In this document: piece after piece, positions 1-8,823 of the stretch
How positions within the stretch are numbered: position 1 is the first letter of the stretch
Layout: every line of letters begins with the position of its first letter
Assembly: GCF_014189455.1 (NCBI RefSeq)
Contig: NZ_CP050296.1
Span: 3,840,001 to 3,904,000, forward strand
DNA length: 64,000 nt
Source: Mesorhizobium huakuii
GTDB lineage: Bacteria; Pseudomonadota; Alphaproteobacteria; Rhizobiales; Rhizobiaceae
Reading direction: 5' to 3'
Position numbers and translations under genes: made by a program
The notes under the pieces: model-generated
Seen by the model: the letters and a program-made list of their open reading frames with translations, nothing else
Databases searched by the model: none
What the model was told of the DNA's origin: nothing

Positions 1-1079
1 TGGTCAAGGAACACGTCGTCAAGGCGGCGCCCACCGCCGACTACAAATGGGACAACGACTTCGGCAATGCCTGGCTGAAGACCGGCTATGCCGGCTCCGG
101 TGCCTACAAGCTGCGTGAATGGCGCGCCAACGAAGCCGTCGTCATGGAGCGCAACGACAATTATCACGGTGAGAAGGCCAAGCTTGCCCGCGTCATCTAT
201 CGCAACATGAAGGAAAGCTCGGCCCAGCGCCTGGCGCTCGAGGCCGGCGACATCGACGTTGCCCGCAACCTCGAGCCGAACGACCTCGACGCCATCGCCA
301 AAAACGCCGACCTCACCTCGACCAGCGCGCCGAAGGGCACAGTCTACTACATCAGCCTCAACCAGAAGAATCCGAACCTCGCCAAGCCCGAGGTGCGCCA
401 GGCGTTCAAATACCTGGTCGACTATGATGCGCTGAGCTCGACCATCCTCAAGGGCATTGGCGAAATCCACCAATCCTTCCTGCCCAAGGGTGATCTTGGC
501 GCCGTGGACGACAACCCGTTCAAGCTCGATGTCGCCAAGGCCAAGGAACTGCTGGCCAAGGCCGGCCTGCCGGATGGCTTCAGCGTGACCATGGACGTGC
601 GCACTGGCCAGCCGACCACCGGCATGGCGGAATCGATCCAGCAGACACTGGGTCAGGCCGGCATCAAGCTGGAGATCATCCCCGGCGACGGCAAGCAGAC
701 GCTGACCAAGTACCGCGCCCGCAACCACGACATCTATATCGGCAATTGGGGCCAGGACTATTTCGATCCGAACTCCAACGCCCAGACCTTTGCCTCGAAC
801 CCGGACAATTCGGATGCCGGCAAGTCCCACACGCTTGCCTGGCGCAATTCCTGGGACATTCCGGACCTGACCAAGGAAACGGAAGCGGCGCTGCTGGAGA
901 AGGATGCCGGCAAGCGTGCCGACATGTACAAGGATCTGCAGAAGAAGATCCTCGACACCAGCCCCTTCGTCATCATCCATCAGCAGTTGGAAGTGGCCGG
1001 CCTGCGCAAGAACCTCAAGGGCTTCGCGCTCGGCCCGAGCTTCGACTCTAACTTCGTCGGGCCGGTCTCCAAGGAATAG
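1..1079 (+). CDS. ABC transporter periplasmic substrate-binding protein, family 5 (partial)
   Basis: C-terminal part of a family 5 (peptide/nickel/opine type) extracytoplasmic binding protein; the reading frame is open from the left edge (first full codon at position 3). It captures the ligand in the periplasm for the permeases encoded next. The visible ~358 residues have the usual SBP_bac_5 features: a YYISLNQ stretch, a VRQAFKYLVD helix typical of the family, and the C-terminal WRNSWDIPDL region. The N-terminus and signal peptide lie outside the window. It is followed after 10 bases by the first permease, so this is a standard importer operon. The ligand cannot be told from sequence; peptide or a related oligomer is the best guess. 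Confidence 0.88.
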   Translation, partial: VKEHVVKAAPTADYKWDNDFGNAWLKTGYAGSGAYKLREWRANEAVVMERNDNYHGEKAKLARVIYRNMKESSAQRLALEAGDIDVARNLEPNDLDAIAKNADLTSTSAPKGTVYYISLNQKNPNLAKPEVRQAFKYLVDYDALSSTILKGIGEIHQSFLPKGDLGAVDDNPFKLDVAKAKELLAKAGLPDGFSVTMDVRTGQPTTGMAESIQQTLGQAGIKLEIIPGDGKQTLTKYRARNHDIYIGNWGQDYFDPNSNAQTFASNPDNSDAGKSHTLAWRNSWDIPDLTKETEAALLEKDAGKRADMYKDLQKKILDTSPFVIIHQQLEVAGLRKNLKGFALGPSFDSNFVGPVSKE

Positions 1080-1089
1080 TGCGCGCCGC

Positions 1090-2151
1090 ATGAGCGCGGT
1101 TGAAAACGAAAGCGGGCGCGGCAGCGCCCGCGCCGTCGCCCTTGCATCATCGATCGGCCGCTTTCTGGTCATCGCGGTCACGACCTATCTTGGTCTGCTC
1201 GCGGTGACCTTCTTCATCGGCCGTGTGATCCCGATCGACCCGGTTTTGGCGGTGCTCGGTGATCGGGCGCCTCTCAATGTCGTCGAGCGCACGCGCCGCG
1301 AAATGGGTCTCGACCTGCCGCTGGTCGAGCAGTTCTACATCTATGTGAAAAATGCCCTGAGCGGTGATTTCGGCACTTCGGTGCTGACCACCAATCCGGT
1401 CATGACCGACATTCGCCGCGCGCTTCCGGCAACGACGGAACTGGCGACGCTGGGGACGCTGATCGGGGCGCTGTTCGGCGTGCCGCTGGGCGTGCTGGCT
1501 GCCGTCAAGCGCGGCAGCATCATCGACCAGATCGTACGCGTCATCGGCCTGATCGGCTATTCCGTGCCGATCTTCTGGCTCGGCCTGCTTGGGCTCGTCC
1601 TGTTCTACGCCAAATTGCAATGGGTGGCTTTCCCGGCCCGGCTCGACGTCGTCTACGAATACACCTTCACGCCGATCACCGGCTTCTACCTTCTCGACTC
1701 GGCGATGCAGGGTCAGTGGGATGTCTTCTGGGACGCCTTCCGCCACATCATCCTGCCGGCCTCGCTGCTCGGCTATTTCTCGCTCGCCTATATCAGCCGC
1801 ATGACGCGCTCGTTCATGCTCAACGAGCTCGCCCAGGAATACATCGTCGCCGCGCGCGCCAAGGGCCTGTCGGAAACCCGCATCATCTGGGGCCACGCCC
1901 TGCGCAACGCAGCGGTGCCGATGGTCACGGTGATCGCGCTCTCCTATGCCGGCCTGCTCGAAGGTTCGGTGCTGACCGAGACCGTCTTCTCCTGGCCGGG
2001 CATCGGCCTCTACATCACCAACTCGCTGCAGAATGCCGACATGAACGCCGTGCTCGGTGGCACCATCGTCATCGGCTCGGTGTTCATAGGCATCAATCTC
2101 TTGTCCGATCTTCTCTACCGCGTGCTCGATCCGAGGACGAAGACAGGATGA
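1090..2151 (+). CDS. ABC transporter permease, DppB/OppB type
   Basis: First integral-membrane subunit of the importer, 353 residues. Start ATG at 1090 follows the binding-protein stop by 10 bases; a longer in-frame extension overlaps the upstream gene and is not needed. The first membrane helix is at about residues 25-48. The EAA loop that docks on the ATPase (EYIVAARAKGLSETRI) lies near the C-terminal third, with a GxxExxxxxxWPGIG-type segment after it. A hydrophilic periplasmic insert (around PARLDVVYEYTFTPITG) precedes the last helices, as is common in this subfamily. The stop overlaps the next start (ATGA), indicating translational coupling. Confidence 0.92.
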   Translation: MSAVENESGRGSARAVALASSIGRFLVIAVTTYLGLLAVTFFIGRVIPIDPVLAVLGDRAPLNVVERTRREMGLDLPLVEQFYIYVKNALSGDFGTSVLTTNPVMTDIRRALPATTELATLGTLIGALFGVPLGVLAAVKRGSIIDQIVRVIGLIGYSVPIFWLGLLGLVLFYAKLQWVAFPARLDVVYEYTFTPITGFYLLDSAMQGQWDVFWDAFRHIILPASLLGYFSLAYISRMTRSFMLNELAQEYIVAARAKGLSETRIIWGHALRNAAVPMVTVIALSYAGLLEGSVLTETVFSWPGIGLYITNSLQNADMNAVLGGTIVIGSVFIGINLLSDLLYRVLDPRTKTG

Positions 2152-3068
2152 GCACAGACACCATCCAGAGTCGGCGCGACTGGCTGCTCAGCGAGCGGCC
2201 GGCCTCGCGCATGCAGGCAAGGCTCGGCCGCGCCTATGTCGCGTGGCGGCGGTTCTCCGCCAACCGGCTGGCTTTTGTCGGCCTGCTCATCATCATCGCT
2301 TTGCTGGTCATCGCCGCCCTTGCTGGCGTGCTGGCGCCCTATTCGCCGACCTTCGGCGATCTCAAGAATTCCCGGCTGCTGGCGCCGAGCGCCGAGCATT
2401 GGTTCGGCACAGACGACCTCGGCCGCGATATCCTATCGCGAATCCTCTATGGTTCGCGCTGGACGCTCTATGTCGTTATCCTGGTCGCCATTATCGCAGC
2501 GCCCATCGGTCTGCTGGTCGGCACCGTCGCCGGTTACGCCGGCGGCTGGACCGATGCCGTCCTGATGCGCATCACCGACATCTTCCTCGCCTTCCCGAAG
2601 CTGGTTCTGGCGTTGGCCTTCGTCGCGGCGCTCGGCCCCGGCATCGAAAACGCGGTGCTGGCGATAGCCATCACCTCCTGGCCGCCCTATGCCCGCATCG
2701 CGCGCGCCGAAACGCTGACGGTGCGCAATTCCGATTACATCAAGGCAGTGCAACTGATGGGCGCTTCGCCTTTCCGCATCGTGCTGCGCCATATCATGCC
2801 GCTCTGCATCTCCTCGCTGATCGTGCGCGTGACGCTCGATATGGCCGGCATCATCCTGACCGCAGCCGGCCTCGGCTTCCTCGGTCTCGGCGCGCAGCCG
2901 CCGCTGCCCGAATGGGGCACCATGATCGCGTCCGGCCGCCGCTTCATCCTCGACCAGTGGTGGGTGGCCGGTGCGCCTGGCTTCGCCATCCTCATCGTCA
3001 GCCTCGGCTTCAATCTGCTCGGCGATGGCCTGCGCGACGCGCTCGATCCCCGGAGTGGCGACCAATGA
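2148..3068 (+). CDS. ABC transporter permease, DppC/OppC type
   Basis: Second membrane subunit, 306 residues. ATG at 2148 overlaps the previous stop by four bases. The N-terminal OppC_N segment (RRFSANRLAFVGLLIIIALL) holds the first helix, and the FGTDDLGRDILSR motif that follows is diagnostic of DppC/OppC proteins. The EAA loop is DYIKAVQLMGASPFRIVLRH. It pairs with the upstream permease to form the channel. The gene ends with another ATGA overlap with the first ATPase gene. Confidence 0.92.
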   Translation: MSTDTIQSRRDWLLSERPASRMQARLGRAYVAWRRFSANRLAFVGLLIIIALLVIAALAGVLAPYSPTFGDLKNSRLLAPSAEHWFGTDDLGRDILSRILYGSRWTLYVVILVAIIAAPIGLLVGTVAGYAGGWTDAVLMRITDIFLAFPKLVLALAFVAALGPGIENAVLAIAITSWPPYARIARAETLTVRNSDYIKAVQLMGASPFRIVLRHIMPLCISSLIVRVTLDMAGIILTAAGLGFLGLGAQPPLPEWGTMIASGRRFILDQWWVAGAPGFAILIVSLGFNLLGDGLRDALDPRSGDQ

Positions 3069-3898
3069 GCACGCTTCTCGACGTGGACGATCTGCGCGTC
3101 ACCTTCCCAACCCGCACCGGGCTGATCGAGGCGGTGCGCGGCGTCTCCTTCTCGCTTGGCCGCGAACGGCTCGGCATTGTCGGCGAGTCCGGCTCGGGCA
3201 AGTCACAGACCGGCCGCGCCATCATGGGTCTAACGCCGCCACAGGCCCGGATATCGGCCAGGAAACTGGCCTTCGACGGCATCGACCTGCTCAGCATCTC
3301 GCCACGCCAGCGCCGGGCGTTGCGAGGCAACCGCATCGCCATGATCCTGCAGGATCCGAAATACTCGCTCGACCCGGTGATGAGCATCGGCCGGCAGATC
3401 GTCGAGACACTGCGCACCCATGAAAAAGTCAGCAAGGCCGAGGCGCGGGAGCGGGCGCTGGCCATGCTGGAAGCGGTACAGATCCGCGATCCCAAACGCG
3501 TCTTCGACCTGCACCCGCATGAAGTGTCCGGCGGCATGGGCCAGCGCGCCATGATCGCCATGATGCTGATCGCCGGACCGGAAATGATGATCGCCGACGA
3601 GCCGACCTCGGCGCTCGACGTCACGGTGCAACTCGATGTGCTCGGCATCCTCGACCGGCTGGTCAGCGAGCGCGGCATGGGGCTGATCTTCATCTCGCAT
3701 GATCTGCGCCTGGTCTCGTCCTTCTGCGACCGCGTCATCGTCATGTATGCCGGCAAGGTGGTCGAGCAGCTCAAGGCCTCCGAACTCGGCGAGGCCCAGC
3801 ACCCTTACACGCGCGGCCTGCTCAACTGCATGCCCAGGATCGGCTTCGAACGCCACCCGCTGCCGGTACTCGACCGCAAGCCGGAGTGGGCGGCATGA
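3065..3898 (+). CDS. ABC transporter ATP-binding protein, DppD/OppD type
   Basis: 277-residue nucleotide-binding subunit that powers the importer. Walker A is GESGSGKS at about residues 40-47, the signature is VSGGMGQRAM, Walker B is MMIADEPTSALD, and the switch histidine is in ISHD. The C-terminal region with HPYTRGLL and a proline-rich tail is the oligopeptide-transporter C-terminal domain. The signature has GGMGQR rather than the more usual GGMRQR or GGQRQR, a common variant. ATG at 3065 overlaps the permease stop, and its own stop overlaps the next ATPase start. Confidence 0.92.
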   Translation: MSTLLDVDDLRVTFPTRTGLIEAVRGVSFSLGRERLGIVGESGSGKSQTGRAIMGLTPPQARISARKLAFDGIDLLSISPRQRRALRGNRIAMILQDPKYSLDPVMSIGRQIVETLRTHEKVSKAEARERALAMLEAVQIRDPKRVFDLHPHEVSGGMGQRAMIAMMLIAGPEMMIADEPTSALDVTVQLDVLGILDRLVSERGMGLIFISHDLRLVSSFCDRVIVMYAGKVVEQLKASELGEAQHPYTRGLLNCMPRIGFERHPLPVLDRKPEWAA

Positions 3899-4644
3899 CA
3901 GCAGCGATTGCCATCGACGGGCTGGAGGTGATCTACGACCGTTTTCGCGCGCTGAAAGGCGTCAGCCTCGAAGTCAGGTCAGGCGAATCCTTCGGCCTTG
4001 TCGGCGAATCCGGTTCCGGCAAATCGACGCTGCTCAGGGCGATCGCCGGCCTCGCGCCGGTCGCCTCGGGCAGCATCGCCGTCAATGGCAAGAGGCTTGG
4101 GGCGCGCCGCGACAAGGCCTTTTACCGCGAGGTGCAGATGGTCTTCCAGGACCCGTATGGCTCGCTGCACCCACGCCAGACCGTCGACCGCCTGCTGCAG
4201 GAGCCGCTTGCCATCCACGGCTTTGCCGATGGCGAAAAGCGCATCGAACGCGCGCTCGACGAAGTTGGCCTCGGCAACGGTTTTCGCTTCCGCTATGCGC
4301 ACCAACTCTCGGGCGGCCAGCGCCAGCGCGTGGCGATCGCGCGTGCGCTGATCCTCGAGCCGTCCATCCTGCTGCTCGACGAGCCGACCTCGGCGCTGGA
4401 TGCCTCGGTGCAGGCGGAAGTGCTGAACCTGTTGGAAGAAGTCCGCCGGCGGCGCAAGCTGACCTTCCTGATGGTCAGCCACGACCTCGCCATCATCACC
4501 CATATGTGCGAGCGGCTGATGGTGATGCAAAGCGGCGAGGCGGTGGAGAACCTCACCGCCGCCCAACTTGTTGCGCACCGCGTGACCGAGGATTATACGC
4601 GCAATCTGCTCAGGGCCAGCGACGGGTTCGTCCGCACGGGTTAA
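3895..4644 (+). CDS. ABC transporter ATP-binding protein, DppF/OppF type
   Basis: Second ATPase of the heterodimeric engine, 249 residues. Walker A is GESGSGKST at residues 37-45, signature LSGGQRQRVAIARAL, Walker B LLLDEPTSALD, and switch histidine in VSHD. ATG at 3895 overlaps the upstream stop (ATGA); a GTG nine bases earlier is in frame but less likely. It is shorter than many OppF proteins (~320 residues) because the C-terminal oligopeptide-transport extension is reduced. It is the last gene of the operon; the next gene is convergent and begins 52 bases downstream. Confidence 0.92.
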   Translation: MTAAIAIDGLEVIYDRFRALKGVSLEVRSGESFGLVGESGSGKSTLLRAIAGLAPVASGSIAVNGKRLGARRDKAFYREVQMVFQDPYGSLHPRQTVDRLLQEPLAIHGFADGEKRIERALDEVGLGNGFRFRYAHQLSGGQRQRVAIARALILEPSILLLDEPTSALDASVQAEVLNLLEEVRRRRKLTFLMVSHDLAIITHMCERLMVMQSGEAVENLTAAQLVAHRVTEDYTRNLLRASDGFVRTG

Positions 4645-4696
4645 GGGATTTCAGACTGCCCCACCTTCCGGCACCGTTTTCCCGTGTGCGCCTTCG

Positions 4697-7600
4697 CTAT
4701 CTGGTTTTCGGCTCCTTGATCCGGAACCACGTCACATAAAGCGCCGGTAGGAACAGCAGGGTGATCGCGGTGCCGGCGATGATACCGCCCATCATCGCGT
4801 AGGCCATCGGCCCCCAGAACACTTCGCGGGCGATCGGGATCAGCGCGAGGCTGGCGGCGGCCGCCGTCAGCGCGATCGGCCGCATGCGGTGTTCGGTTGC
4901 CTCGATGACGGCCGCCCAGCGGTCCTTGCCCTCCCGGACAAGATCCTCGATCTGCACGATCAGGATGACCGAGTTGCGGATCAGGATGCCGATCAGTGCC
5001 AGCACACCGAGGATGGCGACGAAGCCGAGTGGTGCGCCGCTCGGCACCAGTGCCGCCACCACGCCGATCAGCCCGAGCGGCGCCACCGCCACCACCAGGA
5101 ACAGGCGCTGGAAGCTCTGCAACTGGATCATCAGGATGGTCGCCATGACAAACAGCATCAACGGCACCACGGCCGCGATCGGTCCCTGGCTTTTGGCGCT
5201 TTCCTCGACCGAGCCCGCAGTCTGGACGGAATAGCCGGGCGGCAGCTTGGCGATGAAGGCGTCGACCGATGGCTTCAACTCGTTGACGACGGTGGCCGCC
5301 AGCACATCGCCAACCAGCCCGGCGCGTACGGTGATGGTCGGAATGCGGTTGCGCCGCCACACAGTCGGCTGTTCGAGGTCGTAGCGGAAGTTGGCGACCG
5401 CCGCGAGCGGGATCGCCTCGCCGGTGCTGGTCGGCAGCTGCAAGTTCTGCAGCGTGTCGATCGAACCGCGTTCGGCATCGCGTGAACGCGCCACGACATT
5501 GATCAGATAGGTGGCGTCGCGCACCTGGGTGATGGTGGCACCGCCGACCGTGCTGTTCAACGCGCTGGCGATGTCGGAGGAGGTGATGCCGAGTTGCCGT
5601 GCCTTGTCCTGCAGCACGTCGACCCTCAGCACGCGCTGCGGCTCGTTCCAGTCGAAAGTCGGCGCCGCCAGTTTTGGATTGGCCGAGATCAGGCCGGCGA
5701 CTTGCTGCGCCAGCTCCCGCACCGTCTGAATGTCGGGGCCGCCGACACGGTACTGCACGGGACGGCCGACCGGCGGCCCGAGTTCGAGCGGCTTGACGTA
5801 GGCGTCGGTGCCGACGAACTCCTCGCGCAACAATTTCTCCAGCACCGGCTTGATCCGGTTACGGGCCTCGATGCTCTTGGTGACGATCACCGTCTGGCCG
5901 AAATAGGGATTGGCAGGCTGCACGTCGAAGGCGAGCAGGAAGCGCACCGCGCCCTGGCCGATATAGGACGAGAAATGGTCGATGTCGGGGTTGCCGGCCA
6001 GCGCCCGCCCTTCGAAACGCTCGATCTGGTCGCGCGTCTCGGTGATCGACGAGTTCTGCGGCAGGTTCCAGTCGACGATCAGCTCCGGCCGGTCGGAAGG
6101 CGGAAAGAACTGCTGCTGGACGAGGCCGAAGCCGGCTATCGAGGCGGCAAACAACAGCACGGTGGCGATGATGGTCAGCCAGTGATGTCGCACGGAGCCC
6201 AGGAGCACGCGCCGAAACAGGCTGGTGAAGCGGCCGGGTTTGTCGTGCTGCTGCTGCTTCATCGTGGCCGGCAGGATGGTGACGCCGAGCAGTGGCGCAA
6301 ACAGCACCGCCACGATCCATGACACCAAAAGCGAGACCGCGATGACGACGAACAGCGTGAAGGTGTATTCGCCGGCGGCGCTGTTGTTGAGGCCGATTGG
6401 GATGAAGCCGGCGACCGTCACCAGCGTGCCGGTCAGCATCGGGAAGGCGGTCGAGGTGTAGACGTACGTCGCCGCCTTGCGCAGATTGTCGCCGACCTCC
6501 AGCCGCGCCACCATCATCTCGACCGCGATCATCGCGTCGTCGACCAGCAGGCCGAGCGCGATGATCAGCGCACCCAGCGAAATACGCTGCAGCGAGATGC
6601 CGAGATAGGCCATGACCGTGAAGGTGATGGCCAGAACCAGCGGGATCGACAGCGCCACGACGAAGCCGGCGCGCATGCCAAGGCTGATGAAGGACACCGC
6701 AAGCACGATGGCGACCGCCTCGGCCAGCGCCCGGGTGAAGCCCGAAACCGCTTCCTCGACGATGACAGGCTGGTCGGCGACCAGATGCACGCCGACGCCG
6801 ACCGGCAGGTCGCTCAGCACCTCTTTCATTTCCTTTTCCAGCGCCGCGCCAAATTCGAGCAGATTGGCGTTGGGCTTCATGCCGATGGCCAGCCCGATCG
6901 CATCCTGGCCGTTGAAGCGGAACAGCGACGTCGGCGGATCGGCATAGCCGCGCCGGATCGTCGCCACGTCGCTCAGCCGGAAGAAGCGATCGTTGACGCG
7001 CAGATTGATGCCGCGCAGGCTGTCCTCCGAGGTGAACTGGCCGCCGACGCGGACGCTGACACGCTCGGGCCCGGATTCGACGACACCCGACGGCGTGATG
7101 GCGTTCTGTGCCTGCAGGCTCGCCACGATCGCCTGCTGGTTGAGGCCGAGGGCGGCGATCTGACGGGTCGAGAATTCGAGATAGATGGCTTCGTCCTGCG
7201 CGCCGACCAGATCGACCTTGCCGGCGTTGGGCACGGCCAGGATCCTGGTTCTGACATCCTCGACATAGTCGCGCAGCTGGCGCGGCGTCAGCCCGTCCGA
7301 GGTGAAGGCGTAGATGTTGCCGTAGACGTCGCCGAAGCGGTCGTTGAAGAACGGCCCCTGCACGCCTTGCGGAAACTGCGCCTTGATATCGTTGACCATG
7401 TTGCGCACCTGAATCCAGTTCGGCACGACATCGCGCGCCTTGGTGGTGTCCTTCAGGTTGACGAAGATGACGGTCTGCCCAGCGGTGGTGACGGACTTGG
7501 TATAGTCGAGGCTGTCGAGCTCCTCGAGTTTCTTCTCGATGCGGTCAGTCACCTGCTGCAGGGTTTCCTTGACCGAGGCGCCCGGCCAGTTGGCCTGGAT

Positions 7601-7747
7601 GATCATCGTCTTGATGGTGAAGTTGGGATCTTCCTCACGACCGAGATTGAGGTAGGAGAAGATGCCGGCCACCACGAAGACCAGCATGAAATACCAGACC
7701 ATGGAACGGTGGCTGAGCGCCCAGTCGGAGAGATTGAAGCCCTTCAT
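4697..7747 (-). CDS. RND efflux transporter, AcrB/MexB-like inner-membrane pump
   Basis: 1016-residue hydrophobe/amphiphile efflux pump. The N-terminus (DWALSHRSMVWYFMLVFVVAG) forms TM1, two large periplasmic loops follow, and the proton-relay pair lies in LGLLVDDAMIAVEMM of TM4. The length is typical of the family. It uses the proton gradient to extrude hydrophobic compounds or metals through a tripartite complex. Its ATG overlaps the stop of the upstream adaptor gene, so the three genes from 9959 to 4697 form one operon. No outer-membrane TolC-like gene is nearby, so the exit duct must be shared. The substrate is unknown. Confidence 0.93.
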   Translation of the reverse strand: MKGFNLSDWALSHRSMVWYFMLVFVVAGIFSYLNLGREEDPNFTIKTMIIQANWPGASVKETLQQVTDRIEKKLEELDSLDYTKSVTTAGQTVIFVNLKDTTKARDVVPNWIQVRNMVNDIKAQFPQGVQGPFFNDRFGDVYGNIYAFTSDGLTPRQLRDYVEDVRTRILAVPNAGKVDLVGAQDEAIYLEFSTRQIAALGLNQQAIVASLQAQNAITPSGVVESGPERVSVRVGGQFTSEDSLRGINLRVNDRFFRLSDVATIRRGYADPPTSLFRFNGQDAIGLAIGMKPNANLLEFGAALEKEMKEVLSDLPVGVGVHLVADQPVIVEEAVSGFTRALAEAVAIVLAVSFISLGMRAGFVVALSIPLVLAITFTVMAYLGISLQRISLGALIIALGLLVDDAMIAVEMMVARLEVGDNLRKAATYVYTSTAFPMLTGTLVTVAGFIPIGLNNSAAGEYTFTLFVVIAVSLLVSWIVAVLFAPLLGVTILPATMKQQQHDKPGRFTSLFRRVLLGSVRHHWLTIIATVLLFAASIAGFGLVQQQFFPPSDRPELIVDWNLPQNSSITETRDQIERFEGRALAGNPDIDHFSSYIGQGAVRFLLAFDVQPANPYFGQTVIVTKSIEARNRIKPVLEKLLREEFVGTDAYVKPLELGPPVGRPVQYRVGGPDIQTVRELAQQVAGLISANPKLAAPTFDWNEPQRVLRVDVLQDKARQLGITSSDIASALNSTVGGATITQVRDATYLINVVARSRDAERGSIDTLQNLQLPTSTGEAIPLAAVANFRYDLEQPTVWRRNRIPTITVRAGLVGDVLAATVVNELKPSVDAFIAKLPPGYSVQTAGSVEESAKSQGPIAAVVPLMLFVMATILMIQLQSFQRLFLVVAVAPLGLIGVVAALVPSGAPLGFVAILGVLALIGILIRNSVILIVQIEDLVREGKDRWAAVIEATEHRMRPIALTAAAASLALIPIAREVFWGPMAYAMMGGIIAGTAITLLFLPALYVTWFRIKEPKTR

Positions 7748-8823
7748 CAGACGCCGCCCTCCGGCACTTTGACCTTCTGGCCTTCGCTCAGGCTATGGAC
7801 GCCCGCGGTGACCACGCGCATGCCGGCTTCAAGCCCCTCGGCGACGGTGAAAGTCTCGCCATTCTTCGAGGCGACCTTGATGTCGTGCGCGCTCACGCTC
7901 GATGTCTGCGGATCGACGATCCACACTTTCTCGGAACCGTTCTTTTCCAGCAGCGCCGAGATGGGCAGTTCGATCGTCGGCGCCACCTTGGTCATGCGGG
8001 TCGCCGTCACCGTCGAGCCGAGCCGGAAGGCCTGCGGCGGGTCGGTGAGCGCGAGCTTGACGCGCCGGGTGCGTGTCGAGCCCTCGGCCTGCGGCGCGAT
8101 CTCGCGCAGCTTGGCCTGGGTCTCGATCGTCGGCAGCGATTGCAGGATGACCTGGAACGGCGTGCCGGCCGTGAGATCGCCGGTCAGCTGATCGGGAATA
8201 TCGACCACGGCCTCGCGCAGATCCGAGCGCGCCACGGTGACGACCGTCTGGCCGGCCGAGACCGTCTGCCCGACTTCGGCGCCGACCGCGGTGACGACGC
8301 CATCGAAATCCGAGAACAGCCTGGCATAGCCAAGCTGCTCCTGCGATTTCGCCAGCGCAGCCTTGGCCCGTTCGACATTGGCTTCCGCTGCTTTGCGTGC
8401 CTGCTGCGCGGCATCGAAGACGGCCTGCGTGGTGTTGGCCGCGGCGAGCAGCTGGCGCTGACGCTCCTCGCTGGCGGCGGCATTGGCGAACTGTGCTTCG
8501 GCATTGGAGAGCTCGGCCGTGGCTGCTTGCACCGCCAGCTCCAGCGCGGTCGGGTCGAGCGCGGCGATCGTCGTGCCTTTGCTGACGATGTCGCCGACCT
8601 TGACGTCGCGCGAGACGACCCGGCCGAGCAGGCGGAAGGCGAGGTCGGCGCTGATCTGCGGCTCGATCGAGCCGGCAAAGCCGAAGGTCTGCGAGGTCTG
8701 CGGCTCGACCACGACCGACAGCACCGGCCGTATGATCTCCGGCGGCTTCTCGTCCGATTTCGAGCAGGCGGCGAGCGCGCCAACCGCGAACAGGCCAAGC
8801 ATGATGCGCGGCAACCGGTTCAT
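7747..8823 (-). CDS. RND efflux periplasmic adaptor (membrane fusion) lipoprotein, second copy
   Basis: 358-residue HlyD/AcrA-type adaptor. The start was set at 8823, where ATG overlaps the stop of the preceding adaptor gene (ATGA); the frame extends further upstream only through that gene. The N-terminus (MNRLPRIMLGLFAVGALAAC) is a lipoprotein signal with lipobox cysteine at residue 20. It is followed by a barrel-sandwich lipoyl half-motif, an Ala/Gln-rich coiled coil and a second lipoyl half (ASVV-like VGQTVSAGQTVVTVA). The protein bridges the pump to an outer-membrane channel. It is clearly distinct from its neighbour, so the pump probably uses a heteromeric adaptor ring. Confidence 0.9.
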   Translation of the reverse strand: MNRLPRIMLGLFAVGALAACSKSDEKPPEIIRPVLSVVVEPQTSQTFGFAGSIEPQISADLAFRLLGRVVSRDVKVGDIVSKGTTIAALDPTALELAVQAATAELSNAEAQFANAAASEERQRQLLAAANTTQAVFDAAQQARKAAEANVERAKAALAKSQEQLGYARLFSDFDGVVTAVGAEVGQTVSAGQTVVTVARSDLREAVVDIPDQLTGDLTAGTPFQVILQSLPTIETQAKLREIAPQAEGSTRTRRVKLALTDPPQAFRLGSTVTATRMTKVAPTIELPISALLEKNGSEKVWIVDPQTSSVSAHDIKVASKNGETFTVAEGLEAGMRVVTAGVHSLSEGQKVKVPEGGV